The notes under the pieces were generated by a model that had not been told where the DNA came from, ran no database searches, and saw only the letters and a list, made by a program, of their open reading frames with translations. Below, in pieces: positions 1-7,800 of a stretch of DNA of 10,597 nt; positions within the stretch are counted from its first letter, which is position 1, and every line of letters starts with the position of its first letter. This DNA comes from Pseudomonadota bacterium (GTDB lineage Bacteria; Pseudomonadota; Gammaproteobacteria; Steroidobacterales; Steroidobacteraceae): assembly GCA_021850555.1 (NCBI GenBank), contig JAJZLX010000340.1, positions 1 through 10,597 on the forward strand, in the 5' to 3' direction. Position numbers and translations under genes: made by a program.

Positions 1-345
1 GGTCCAGGCGTCGGCTATGTGACGCTGTTGTCGCTTGCACACATCCACATGATGGGCCTCTCGGTCGTGTTTTTCGTCGTCGGGTACATATTCGTGCATT
101 CCAGTTATCCGACACGATGGAAAGCGACGCTGGCCGTGTTGCCGTTTGCGGCCTTCGTCGTGGACGTCTCCGGGTGGTTTCTGACCAAGCTGGATTACGG
201 ATGGGTCTACCTGGTGATCCTTGGCGGCGGCACATTCGTCGTGAGCGTGGCGGCCATGATCCTGCTGAGTCTGTGGGACATCTGGGTGAGGCCCCATGCG
301 CGGGATGTGACTGTCGCGGGCGGTCAGCGGGATGGCGTGTTCTGA
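1..345 (+). CDS. Small multi-pass membrane protein, 5' end cut by the window edge
   Basis: The frame is open from base 1 (Gly-Pro-Gly-Val-Gly-Tyr, then a GTG at 19) to the TGA at 343-345, so the true start is probably upstream of the window; the GTG at 19 is only a nominal start. The visible part of about 114 residues has three hydrophobic stretches: one after the motif HIHMMG, one around LAVLPFAAFVVDVSGWFL, and one around VYLVILGGGTFVVSVAAMIL, followed by a short polar tail that is probably cytoplasmic. The His-x-His-Met-Met-Gly motif at the start of a membrane helix, and a later Asp inside a helix followed by Gly-Trp-Phe, recall small inner-membrane proteins often found near c-type cytochrome genes. 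I recall that resemblance only loosely and do not claim a function. No partner gene is visible on the left, and the next gene on the same strand is 272 bases away. Confidence 0.7.
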   Translation, partial: GPGVGYVTLLSLAHIHMMGLSVVFFVVGYIFVHSSYPTRWKATLAVLPFAAFVVDVSGWFLTKLDYGWVYLVILGGGTFVVSVAAMILLSLWDIWVRPHARDVTVAGGQRDGVF

Positions 346-617
346 TGTGCCGGCGCCGCGATGAAAGTCACAAACGCCTCATTCACGCGACTGGCGTACG
401 CGGACATCGTTTGGGTGCTCGTGAGCGAGGACCAACAGGCCGACGCTGCCGCGTGCGAGAACGGGGCGGGCGGCCCCAGGGCGGCCCGGACCGGGCGGCT
501 GAGAGGGCGTGGCCGGCGCGCGTCCTGCATTCGTGTGCCCTGCGTCCGTCTTCGACGGTGGGCGCCATCCGGGTCTGAGGGCGGCACGCGCGAGTCGATC
601 GAGGGAGGGGTGGCAGT
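346..617. other. Intergenic region upstream of the response regulator gene
   Basis: This stretch separates the membrane protein gene from the response regulator gene. Open frames cross it on both strands, including an ATG at 361. Their translations are rich in Arg, Gly and Pro with no recognisable domain, as expected for chance frames in GC-rich DNA. The only clear signal is a purine-rich Shine-Dalgarno stretch just before 618. I see no convincing -35/-10 pair and no terminator for the upstream gene. A short palindrome, CCCGGACCGGG, lies near 485-495, but its one-base centre could not form a normal hairpin. Confidence 0.5.
604..610 (+). promoter_or_regulatory. Ribosome binding site of the response regulator gene
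   Basis: GGAGGGG, within the longer run GAGGGAGGGG, ends seven bases before the ATG at 618. This is a strong Shine-Dalgarno match at normal spacing. It supports 618 as the start over alternatives in other frames. Confidence 0.75.
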
Positions 618-1328
618 ATGAGTACGAGGTGCAACGTTCTGATCGTGGAAGAGGCACCGGATGTAGCCAGTGCGCTCAAGCGTCAGATAGAAGCGCTTTG
701 CTGCCACGTCGAAGTGGCCTTGTCCGGCGAGATCGGCGTGATTCTGGCGCAAGAGAAGACGTTCGACCTGATAATTTTGGACGTCATGCTTCCGGGCTCG
801 GACGGACTGGAGTTGTGCCGACGTGTCAGAGCGGGAAGGGAGTATACGCCGGTGCTCATGGTCTCGGGCCGGAGGGACGATATCGACAGAGTAGGGGACC
901 TGGAGATGGGCGCGGAGGAGTATATGACCAGGCGATACAGCGCGGCGGAGCTTGTGGCTCGCGTGCGCTCGCTTTTCCGGTGCGTGGATGCACTGTGCGA
1001 GCAAGTGGGAAAAGGGTGTGGGGTGCTGCGCTTCGGCGACGCCCTGACGATTGATCCGGAGTCGCGGGAAGTCACGGTGCGGGGCAAGCCTGTCGTGCTG
1101 ACACATAAGGAGTACGAGCTGTTGCGGCTCTTTGTCCGCAATCCGGGACGCGTTTACAGCCGCGGCGAGCTGCTCGAAGCGGTCTGGGGCGACAGTCACG
1201 ACGCCTACGACCACGCGGTGGAGTGCCACATCAATCGGCTGCGCGCCAAGATCGATCGCGACCCAGGGAGGCCGAAGCTCCTGCAGACGGTGTGGGGCGT
1301 CGGCTACAAGCTTTCGGCGGTCGAATGA
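618..1328 (+). CDS. OmpR/PhoB-family response regulator with an atypical receiver domain
   Basis: This 236-residue protein has the usual length and layout of an OmpR/PhoB two-component transcription factor. The receiver domain spans about residues 5-120. Its acidic pocket is Glu11-Glu12, where Glu-Asp or Asp-Asp is usual. The phosphoacceptor is Asp55 in LIILDVMLPG, and the switch Ser/Thr position is Ser83 (MVSG). The invariant lysine and the following proline of the usual Thr-Lys-Pro-Phe are replaced: the sequence reads Thr104-Arg105-Arg106-Tyr107. Phosphorylation chemistry or output switching may therefore differ from the standard. The DNA-binding winged helix spans about 135-235 and looks complete (LTHKEYELLRLF, then a recognition helix around HAVECHINRLRAKI, then the wing hairpin TVWGVGYKL). 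No histidine kinase gene lies beside it in the window, so it is an orphan here and its target genes are unknown. It converges with the minus-strand phosphoribosyltransferase remnant. Confidence 0.93.
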   Translation: MSTRCNVLIVEEAPDVASALKRQIEALCCHVEVALSGEIGVILAQEKTFDLIILDVMLPGSDGLELCRRVRAGREYTPVLMVSGRRDDIDRVGDLEMGAEEYMTRRYSAAELVARVRSLFRCVDALCEQVGKGCGVLRFGDALTIDPESREVTVRGKPVVLTHKEYELLRLFVRNPGRVYSRGELLEAVWGDSHDAYDHAVECHINRLRAKIDRDPGRPKLLQTVWGVGYKLSAVE

Positions 1329-1398
1329 CGTTGCAGAATGTGCAGTGATCGTGCCGGGAAGAGCGGTTCGACAGACCCCACGAAGTCCGGAGGAGGAA

Positions 1399-1424
1399 CG
1401 GTCCTGTAGGATCCTGGTGGACCG
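1399..1424. repeat. Imperfect 26-base inverted repeat between convergent genes
   Basis: CGGTCC and GGACCG flank a central AGGATCCT. Outer arms of six bases and inner arms of four pair perfectly; between them three positions mismatch or wobble. It lies between the stop of the response regulator gene and the 3' end of the minus-strand remnant, where a bidirectional terminator would be expected. Neither side has a T-run, and the centre has no free loop, so it could equally be a protein-binding palindrome or chance. Confidence 0.3.
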
Positions 1425-1452
1425 AAAGTGGGTCGCTGTGGGAATTCTGACG

Positions 1453-1976
1453 AAAGAGCGGCTCTGACGGGAGGTCGACCTCGCTGTCCCGGAGCTGCTC
1501 GAACTGCTCGTACCACTGCCTTGTGGCAAACAGGACGGCGGGTGCCTGCAGTATGATGACGGTGTCGGCATCCGAGCGGACGAATTCGGCGGCCTCGGGA
1601 GAGACAACTGGGGCGGCTGCGATGATGGATTCGGCGGCGGTGTTTGTGTGCGGCACGAATGACGGTAAGCGCGATCGAGTCGGTTACGTTCCGGTCCTCG
1701 GCGTGGATGACGGTCCTGCCCTGGCGCGAGGGGAGTACATCCGCTGCGAGAAGTCGTCTCGCGGCGGACGATCTCGCGTCGCTCGATGGCGAGCTCGGGC
1801 CGCCCCAGCAGGCCGATTGTTCGTACCAGCAGACCGTCGAGCGGCGCTTGCAGCAGACGCGCGACCTCCAGGGGCACCGCCACGCCGCCGCGGGGCAGCC
1901 CCCAGAATGATCGGGTGAGGCTGCAGACAGCGCTGCCGCAGATCTTGGCCGTAGTGCGGTCGTTGAACCGATGCAC
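1453..1976 (-). pseudogene. Phosphoribosyltransferase remnant, broken by two frameshifts and an internal deletion
   Basis: Three minus-strand frames together spell a type I phosphoribosyltransferase of the kind often found beside universal stress protein genes. From about 1976 to 1755 one frame gives an N-terminus with FNDRTTA, then GLPRGGVAVPLEVARLLQAP and LLVRTIGLLGRPELAI. The second frame, about 1750-1650, gives GRTVIHAEDRNVTDS, a damaged form of the PRPP-binding loop (family pattern GRTVILVDDGLATGS). The third, about 1650-1453, gives APVVSPEAAEF, then a stretch ending FATRQWYEQFEQLRDSEVDL, matching the family C-terminus. About 45 residues expected between PELA and the ERRE segment are missing. 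The PRPP loop has lost one Asp and its Gly residues, so point decay accompanies the frameshifts. It lies just downstream of, and on the same strand as, the universal stress protein gene, consistent with a former operon. Family assignment is from remembered sequence patterns. Confidence 0.75.
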
Positions 1977-2025
1977 GCAGTCGGTCCGTCGCGCTTCAGT
2001 CACTGGCGGGAGCCGGCGGAGCGCA

Positions 2026-2475
2026 TCAGGCAGGCGGGCTGCGCACGATCAGCACAGGGACGGAGCTATGACGGACGATGTATTCGGCATCGCTCCCGAG
2101 CAGCATGCGGGTCAAGCCGCGACGGCCATGGGTGCCGCAGACGATGAGTTGTGCGGGCCAGTCAGCGGCTGCGGAGATCACGAACGGTCCGACGCGCTCA
2201 CCGATCGCCTCGATCAGGCGATCATCAACCTCGATGCCGGCGGCGCGCACCGCGGTCTTGGCTTCAGCGATGATCATCTCGGCGCCGGTGCGCATTTGCG
2301 AAGTTGACTCCCGAGTCGCCTCGGGCGCCGAGCTCGAAGCGTCTCCCGGCACTTTGTCGATGACGTGAATCAGCCGGATCCTGGAGTCCGAGCCGCGGGC
2401 GAGCCCGATCGCCTCGCGCAGTCCGAGCTGGCCGATCTCGGTGCCATCGATAGGAACCAGAATATTGTGATACAT
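2026..2475 (-). CDS. Universal stress protein, ATP-binding UspA-family subtype
   Basis: This 149-residue single-domain protein has the normal length for the family. The N-terminal strand MYHNILVPIDG carries the conserved Asp10 that contacts the nucleotide in ATP-binding members. The C-terminal loop matches the ATP-binding signature G-x2-G-x9-G-S: Gly114, Gly117, Gly127, Ser128, followed by VPVLIVR, the last core strand and dimer edge. Proteins of this type are cytoplasmic dimers that help cells survive stress such as energy limitation or low oxygen; the exact role here is unknown. The start at 2475 gives the canonical N-terminus, though the sequence before it (AGAGACTCC) is only a weak ribosome binding site. 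On the same strand it is flanked downstream by the phosphoribosyltransferase remnant and upstream by a suspected CBS remnant, and it is the only intact gene of the three. Confidence 0.93.
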   Translation of the reverse strand: MYHNILVPIDGTEIGQLGLREAIGLARGSDSRIRLIHVIDKVPGDASSSAPEATRESTSQMRTGAEMIIAEAKTAVRAAGIEVDDRLIEAIGERVGPFVISAAADWPAQLIVCGTHGRRGLTRMLLGSDAEYIVRHSSVPVLIVRSPPA

Positions 2476-2738
2476 GGAGTCTCTGCACGGGCACTATGTG
2501 TGCGCCTTTCCCCGCAAGCATCAGTCAATCCCGAAAGGCCCGCCGCTCATGCGGCACGGCTGGGACCACTCCGATAGGAAAGGTCGCAGATGGTCCCGAT
2601 ACCTGCCATACGGACATTCCTCGAAATGGACCGGACGTTGTGCGGTACCTACGTATTGCCGGCGTCATTCGGCAAGTATTCGCAGCAGCGCATCGGCTCG
2701 GCGGGCTTGCGCGCAAGTCCGACGCACGGAGCGCCGCA

Positions 2739-3000
2739 TCATTCGGCCCGAACGGTCTGGATCGTGTCCAGAAGGACGACCAGCGTGAGTTTGTCCTTGG
2801 CGATCTGCCGAGGGCCTGATCGAGCGGCGTGCCGCGGCGCAGCGGCACACTCATGACGGTGCGGTACAGAGTGCGGTTCCCGCGGGCCGGATCCGGCGCC
2901 TCGGTGCGCTGTACTGCGCCGAGCATCGCGTAAGATGTGGCGGAGCGCAAAGGTCCGAACGGCCGTATCGTTCGCGTGCACGCCCTGGAAACGGGCGTCA
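2739..3000 (-). pseudogene. Possible CBS-domain protein remnant, frameshifted
   Basis: On the minus strand, one frame reads RTVMSVPLRRGTPLDQAL down to about base 2811, and the next frame continues RQIAKDKLTLVVLLD. Removing one base at about 2811 joins them into a segment that resembles the start of a CBS domain (family pattern VMS-x-P then a TPL-x-EAL helix, then a strand ending VVD). Further upstream, FQGVHANDTAVRTFAL resembles the start of another CBS copy, again in a different frame. No downstream half of the domain (the usual GIVT/RDL part) can be read. Two frame changes in 260 bases mean it is not functional if real. CBS and universal stress proteins often occur together, and the strand agrees with the usp gene, but the match is short and recalled from memory. 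Confidence 0.33.
2829..2848. repeat. GC-rich hairpin, 7-base stem and 6-base loop
   Basis: GTGCCGC, a six-base spacer GGCGCA, and GCGGCAC form a perfect stem-loop. There is no T-run on either strand, so it is not a standard intrinsic terminator. It falls within the suspected CBS remnant and may simply reflect coding sequence with repeated Arg/Pro/Leu codons. Confidence 0.35.
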
Positions 3001-3174
3001 CCGGACCCTTGGGCGAGCGGCAATGCCGCTCGCCACACGCGCCGGACGGACATGCGCATGGACTCCCGGATGCAGCAGCGATGTCGGTACCAACGACAGC
3101 AATCGGTATCGCGAGCAGTGCCGGTGGTTTCGGCCCGAAACGGTGGCAATTACGCATATCGCGTGCAGACCGGC

Positions 3175-4833
3175 ATGCGTAGTTTTATCAAGATGGCCGG
3201 CAAGCAGGACCTGACACCGCTGATCGATCTGATCGCCGAGCCCGGCACCGGACCGGTGCGCGAGCGGCGGGCGGAGTACGCCAGTCTTCTGCCGCCGTGC
3301 AATGCCGCCTGTCCGGCCGGTGAGAATATCCAAGGCTGGCTCGCGGCAGCGCGCGCGGGGGCGTACCACGAGGCGTGGCTTAAACTGCTCGAGAGCAACC
3401 CGCTGCCGGGCGTGCACGGACGCGTGTGTTATCATCCGTGCGAGACGGACTGCAATCGGCGCGAGCTGGACGGCGCGGTGTCGATTCAGGCGGTGGAGCG
3501 CTTTCTAGGGGATCGCGCCGACGAACAGGGATGGACGGTGCCGATCGAGGCTCCGGTCTCGGGGAAGCGAGTGCTGGTGGTCGGGGCCGGACCGTGCGGT
3601 TTGTCCGCAGCCTATCATCTGGTACGGGCTGGTCATGCCGTCGAGATTCACGACGCGGCGCCGTTACCCGGCGGGCTGATGCGCTTTGGTATTCCGGCAT
3701 ATCGACTGCCGCGCGCGGTGCTGCGTGACGCAATACGGCGCATCGAGGCGCTGGGCGTCAAAATCGTCAATAGTCATCGGGTTGATGACCTGCTGAAACA
3801 GCTTGCCGAGGGCCGTTTCGATGCGGCTTTTCTCGCCATCGGGGCCGCGCTCGGCAAGCGCGTCGATATTCCGGCGCGCGATGCGGCCCGGATGCTCGAT
3901 GCCGTCTCCCTGCTGCATCGAGTCGCTTCCGGCGAGACGCCCCAGCTCGGCCGTCGTGTGGTGGTCTATGGCGGCGGCAATACTGCAATGGATGCGGCCC
4001 GTACCGCCCGACGTCTCGGTGCGAGTGACACGCTGATCGTCTACCGGCGGGATCGCGCGCACATGCCGGCCGAGTCGTTCGAGGCAGACGAGGCTATCGA
4101 AGAGGGTGTACGGATCAAGTGGCTGACGAGCATCAAAGAGATCGTCGGATCGGATCTGACGGTTGAGCACATGGAACTCGATTCTGAGGGCTGGCCCCGA
4201 CCGACCGGGAGACTCGAGCAGCTCTCGGCCGATGCGGTCGTGCTCGCCCTGGGCCAGGAGACCGACAGCGGCTTTCTGCGTGCCGTTCCGGGCATCGAGT
4301 TCACAAAGGATGGCGCGCTGATTGTCGGGCCGGATCTGATGACCGGGTGCCGGGGGGTGTTCGCCGGCGGTGATGCCGTACCGGGCGCGCACACCGTCAC
4401 CGCCTCGGTCGGTCAGGGCAAGAAGGCTGCCCATCGCATCGATGAGTATCTGTGTGGCAAGCGCCGGGCGGGAGCGATCAGGCATCCCCAGGTGACTTTC
4501 GACAAACTGCACTTGCCGCTCTACAGCGATGCCGAGCCCCACGAGCCGGGGCGACTGCCGCCTGGCGAGCGGGCGGAAGGCTTCGAGGAAATCATCGCGG
4601 GTTTCAGCGAGCCGCAGGCTCGGTACGAGGCGCAGCGGTGCCTGTCCTGTGGCAACTGCTTCGAGTGCGATCAATGCTATGCGGCCTGTCCGGAGCAGGC
4701 GATTGAGAAGCTCGGGATCGGTGCAGGCTACCGAGTGCTTTATGAGCGCTGCACAGGCTGTGCGGTCTGCTTCGAAACCTGTCCGGTGCATGCCATCGAA
4801 ATGGTCCCGGAACCGACTGGAGCGGCAAGGTGA
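3175..4833 (+). CDS. GltD-like NADPH/FAD iron-sulfur oxidoreductase with C-terminal 2[4Fe-4S] ferredoxin domain
   Basis: With the ATG at 3175 this is a 552-residue cytoplasmic flavoprotein related to the small subunit of glutamate synthase. It should move electrons between NADP(H) and ferredoxin-type carriers. Residues 40-120 form the N-terminal Fe-S domain with Cys42, 46, 85, 89 and 93. Residues 132-146 bind FAD (GAGPCGLSAA). Residues 262-300 bind NADPH (GGGNTAMDAA, then RRDRAHMPA). The second FAD contact is GVFAGGDAV at 394-402. The C-terminus carries two ferredoxin motifs: Cys495-498-501-505 and Cys526-529-532-536, with extra Cys489 and Cys492. It overlaps the pyruvate:ferredoxin oxidoreductase gene by four bases, so that enzyme is the likely partner. 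The frame stays open to 2935, but the extra 80 residues look non-coding and GltD-type homology starts after 3175. A start at 3193 is equally possible; neither has a good ribosome binding site. It is not a true GltD, as no large-subunit gene is present. Confidence 0.92.
   Translation: MRSFIKMAGKQDLTPLIDLIAEPGTGPVRERRAEYASLLPPCNAACPAGENIQGWLAAARAGAYHEAWLKLLESNPLPGVHGRVCYHPCETDCNRRELDGAVSIQAVERFLGDRADEQGWTVPIEAPVSGKRVLVVGAGPCGLSAAYHLVRAGHAVEIHDAAPLPGGLMRFGIPAYRLPRAVLRDAIRRIEALGVKIVNSHRVDDLLKQLAEGRFDAAFLAIGAALGKRVDIPARDAARMLDAVSLLHRVASGETPQLGRRVVVYGGGNTAMDAARTARRLGASDTLIVYRRDRAHMPAESFEADEAIEEGVRIKWLTSIKEIVGSDLTVEHMELDSEGWPRPTGRLEQLSADAVVLALGQETDSGFLRAVPGIEFTKDGALIVGPDLMTGCRGVFAGGDAVPGAHTVTASVGQGKKAAHRIDEYLCGKRRAGAIRHPQVTFDKLHLPLYSDAEPHEPGRLPPGERAEGFEEIIAGFSEPQARYEAQRCLSCGNCFECDQCYAACPEQAIEKLGIGAGYRVLYERCTGCAVCFETCPVHAIEMVPEPTGAAR
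4819..4822 (+). promoter_or_regulatory. Ribosome binding site and coupled GTG start of the pyruvate oxidoreductase gene
   Basis: GGAG ends seven bases before the GTG at 4830. The GTG overlaps the TGA stop of the upstream gene in the four bases GTGA. A later ATG at 4842 would be 19 bases from the GGAG, too far, so the GTG is preferred. The arrangement implies translational coupling and near-equal production of both proteins. Confidence 0.65.
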
Positions 4834-7800
4834 GCGCGGCAATGAGCGTCCCGTCGTCAAAGTTCCCCTCCGAGGCGCAGTCCGCCGACACGCTCGACGG
4901 CAATGCCGCCGTGGTCCATGTCGCGTATAGGCTCAACGAAGTTTGCGCGATCTACCCGATCACACCGTCCTCGCCGATGGCCGAGCTGGCGGACCAATGG
5001 GCGGCGCGGAAAATCGCCAACATCTGGGGAAGCATTCCCGTCGTGCAGGAGATGCAGAGCGAGGGCGGGGCGGCCGGTGCCGTGCACGGCGCGCTGCAGT
5101 CCGGTGCGCTGACCACGACATTCACGTCGTCGCAGGGACTGCTGTTGATGATCCCGAACATGTACAAGATCGCCGGTGAGCTGACGCCGACCGTGTTTCA
5201 CGTCGCGGCGCGCGCGGTGGCGACCCAGGCGTTGTCGATATTCGGGGATCATTCCGACGTCATGGCCGCCCGGACGACGGGTTTCGCGCTGCTGTCTTCA
5301 GCGTCTGTGCAGGAGGCACATGATACCGCTCTGATCGCACAGGCCGCGACGCTGGAATCGCGTGTGCCGTTCTTGCATTTCTTCGACGGGTTTCGGGTTT
5401 CCCACGAGATGAGCAAGATCGCGCTGCTCTCCGAGGCACACATGCGAGCCATGATCGATCCGCAGCTCGTGCGCGCGCATCGCGCCCGCGCGCTAAATCC
5501 CGAGCATGCCTTCATCCGCGGCGCCGCGCACAATCCGGACACATTTTTTCAGGCCCGCGAGACGGTCAATCCCTACTACGCGCGGGTTCCGGCGATCGTG
5601 CAGGCGGCAATGGATCGCTTCGCCGCATTCACTGGAAGGGCGTATCGGCTGTTCGAGTACGAGGGCGCGCAAGACGCCGAGCGGGTCATCGTGGCGATGG
5701 GTTGTGGCGCCGAGACCGCTGCGGAGACGGCCGCGTACCTGCGCCGAGAGTCGGGTGCCCGCGTCGGAGTATTGAAGGTGCGGTTGTTTCGTCCGTTCGC
5801 TGCCGAGCAGTTTCTGGCGGCCCTGCCACAGAGCTGCCGCGCCATTGCCGTGATCGAGCAGACCAAAGAGCCTGGTGCGCCCGGGGAGCCGCTGTACCTG
5901 GATGTGGTGACGATCCTCGCCCAGGCCTTCGCCACGGGCAAGCGCATGCCGATGCCCAGGGTGATCGGGGGACGTTACGGTCTGGGATCGAAGAATTTCA
6001 GTCCGGCGCAGGCGAAGGCGGTGTTCGACGAGCTGCAGAAGGCCGGGGCGCGCACCGGCTTCACCGTTGGGATCGAGGACGACGTGGGTCACACCAGCCT
6101 TGCAGTCGAGGCCGGCTTCTCCATCGAAGGGGATGATGTGGTGCGGGCGCTGTTCTTTGGGCTTGGTGCCGACGGCACCGTAAGCGCCAACAAGAACACC
6201 ATCAAGATACTGGCGGGGGAGCCCGGCCGCCATGCCCAGGGGTACTTCGTCTACGACTCGCACAAGTCGGGTGCTCAGACAATATCGTATCTGCGCTATG
6301 CCCAGCGGCCTATTCGCGCGCCATATCTGATCGAGTCGGCTCACGTCATCGCGTGCCACCAGCAGAGCTTTCTCGAGCGCATTGACGTACTTGCGTCCCT
6401 GCTGCCGGGGGGAACATTCCTGCTCAACACCGCGTACGGGCCCGAGGCGGTGTGGGACCACCTGCCGTCACGCGTGCAACGCCAGATGATTACGAAGAAG
6501 GCTCGGCTCTTCGTGATCGATGCCTCCGGAGTTGCGCGCGCAAGTGGTTTGGGCGGCAGAATCAATACGGTGTTGCAGACCTGTTTCTTCGCGATCAGCG
6601 GCGCGTTGCCGGCGCCGCAGGCGCGCGTGTGCATCAAGCGGGCCATCGAGAAGAGCTACGGTGGCAAGGGGGCCGAGGTGCTGCGCAGCAACTTCGCGGC
6701 TGTCGACCAGGCGTTGGCGCAGCTGTTCGAGGTCAAGATACCCACAACGGTGGCCGATACGCCCGAGGTCACTACGCTGGTGCCCGTGAGCGCGCCGGCG
6801 TTCGTGCGGCAAGTGACCGAGTGCATGCTGCACGGACTCGGCGCAGGCGATGACCTGAGGGTGAGTCAGTTGCCGCCGGATGGCACATGGCCATCCGGCA
6901 CAGCCGCGTTCGAGAAGCGCAATATCGCCGATCGCGTGGCGAGCTGGGAGCCGGAGCTGTGTATCCAATGTGGCCAGTGCGGATTTGCTTGCCCGCATAG
7001 CGTCATTCGCTCCAAATATTTTCACGAAGGCGCGCTGCGCGAGGCACCGCCCGGTTTCAAATCGGCGCCGGTCAACTCCCGCGGCAATCCGGAAGTTCGC
7101 TTTACGCTTGCGGTGTACGAGCGGGATTGCACGGGCTGCGGAATCTGCTTCGAGGTGTGTCCGGGTTTCGATCGGGAGCAATCGGGCCGCAGGGCCATCG
7201 AGCTCGTCATCAACGCGCAGGATCTGTCGCTCGGGTGCGCCACACTCGCATTCTTCGAGTCTTTGCCGGTGAACGACAGGGCGTGTATCGACTTCTCGAA
7301 CGTGCGGGGGGTGCAGTTCCTGCAGCCCCTGTTCGAATTCTCCGGTGCCTGCGCCGGTTGCGGCGAGACGCCGTACCTGAAGGTACTCTCGCAGCTGTTC
7401 GGGGATCGGCTGCAGATCGCCAATGCGACCGGCTGCTCCTCGATCTACGGAGGCAATCTGCCGGTCACACCCTGGACCAAGGATGCCGGCGGGCGCGGAC
7501 CGGCCTGGTCGAATTCGCTGTTCGAGGACAATGCGGAGTTCGGTCTGGGATTTCGCTTGGCCGTGGACCAGCATCTGGAGCTTGCCCGGAGGCTGCTGCG
7601 CAGCCTCGCGCCACGGGTCGGCGAGCAGCTCGCTCAGGCGCTGATCGATGCGCCGCAACGGCGGGAATCGGAGCTTCGGGCGCAACGCGACCGTCTTGCA
7701 GCGCTGAAGGTCAAGCTCGAGGACATGGACGACGAGAGGGCGCGGGACCTGCTGTCGGTGGCCGATCATCTGGTGCGGCGTAGCATCTGGATCGTCGGCG

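Larger units (their letters stand above)
2476..3174. other. Gene-poor region between divergent usp and oxidoreductase genes
   Basis: About 700 bases separate the divergently oriented universal stress protein and oxidoreductase genes, so promoters for both should lie here. I could not find a convincing -35/-10 pair or an FNR- or CRP-type palindrome. The long open frames on both strands give low-complexity Arg/Pro/Ser-rich translations and look like chance frames. The exception is a minus-strand stretch near 2739-3000 that resembles a broken CBS-domain gene. A GC-rich hairpin (2829-2848) lies inside it. Confidence 0.5.

Noticed and set aside
361..621. Small plus-strand gene of 86 codons before the response regulator
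   Set aside because: There is no ribosome binding site before the ATG, the Arg/Gly/Ala-rich translation has no features, and it overlaps the response regulator start.
324..2003. A 559-codon open frame on the minus strand
   Set aside because: Most of it is antisense to the response regulator gene and is rich in Arg, Ser and Pro with no domain. Only its first ~85 codons carry phosphoribosyltransferase similarity, reported as part of the pseudogene.
2500..2540. FNR/ANR-like box upstream of the universal stress protein gene
   Set aside because: TTGACTGATGCTTG on the minus strand matches only one half-site of the TTGAT-N4-ATCAA pattern.
2525..3157. A 210-codon minus-strand open frame as an intact gene
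   Set aside because: Only about 40 residues resemble anything (a CBS-like start) and the match continues in another frame, so it is treated as a possible remnant, not a gene.
2935..3174. N-terminal extension of the NADPH flavoprotein
   Set aside because: The added residues do not resemble the family's N-terminus, lack a domain, and overlap the suspected remnant on the other strand.
3664..4860. A 398-codon open frame on the minus strand
   Set aside because: It is antisense to the FAD/NADPH oxidoreductase gene, whose motifs are unmistakable on the plus strand. High third-position GC creates such frames.
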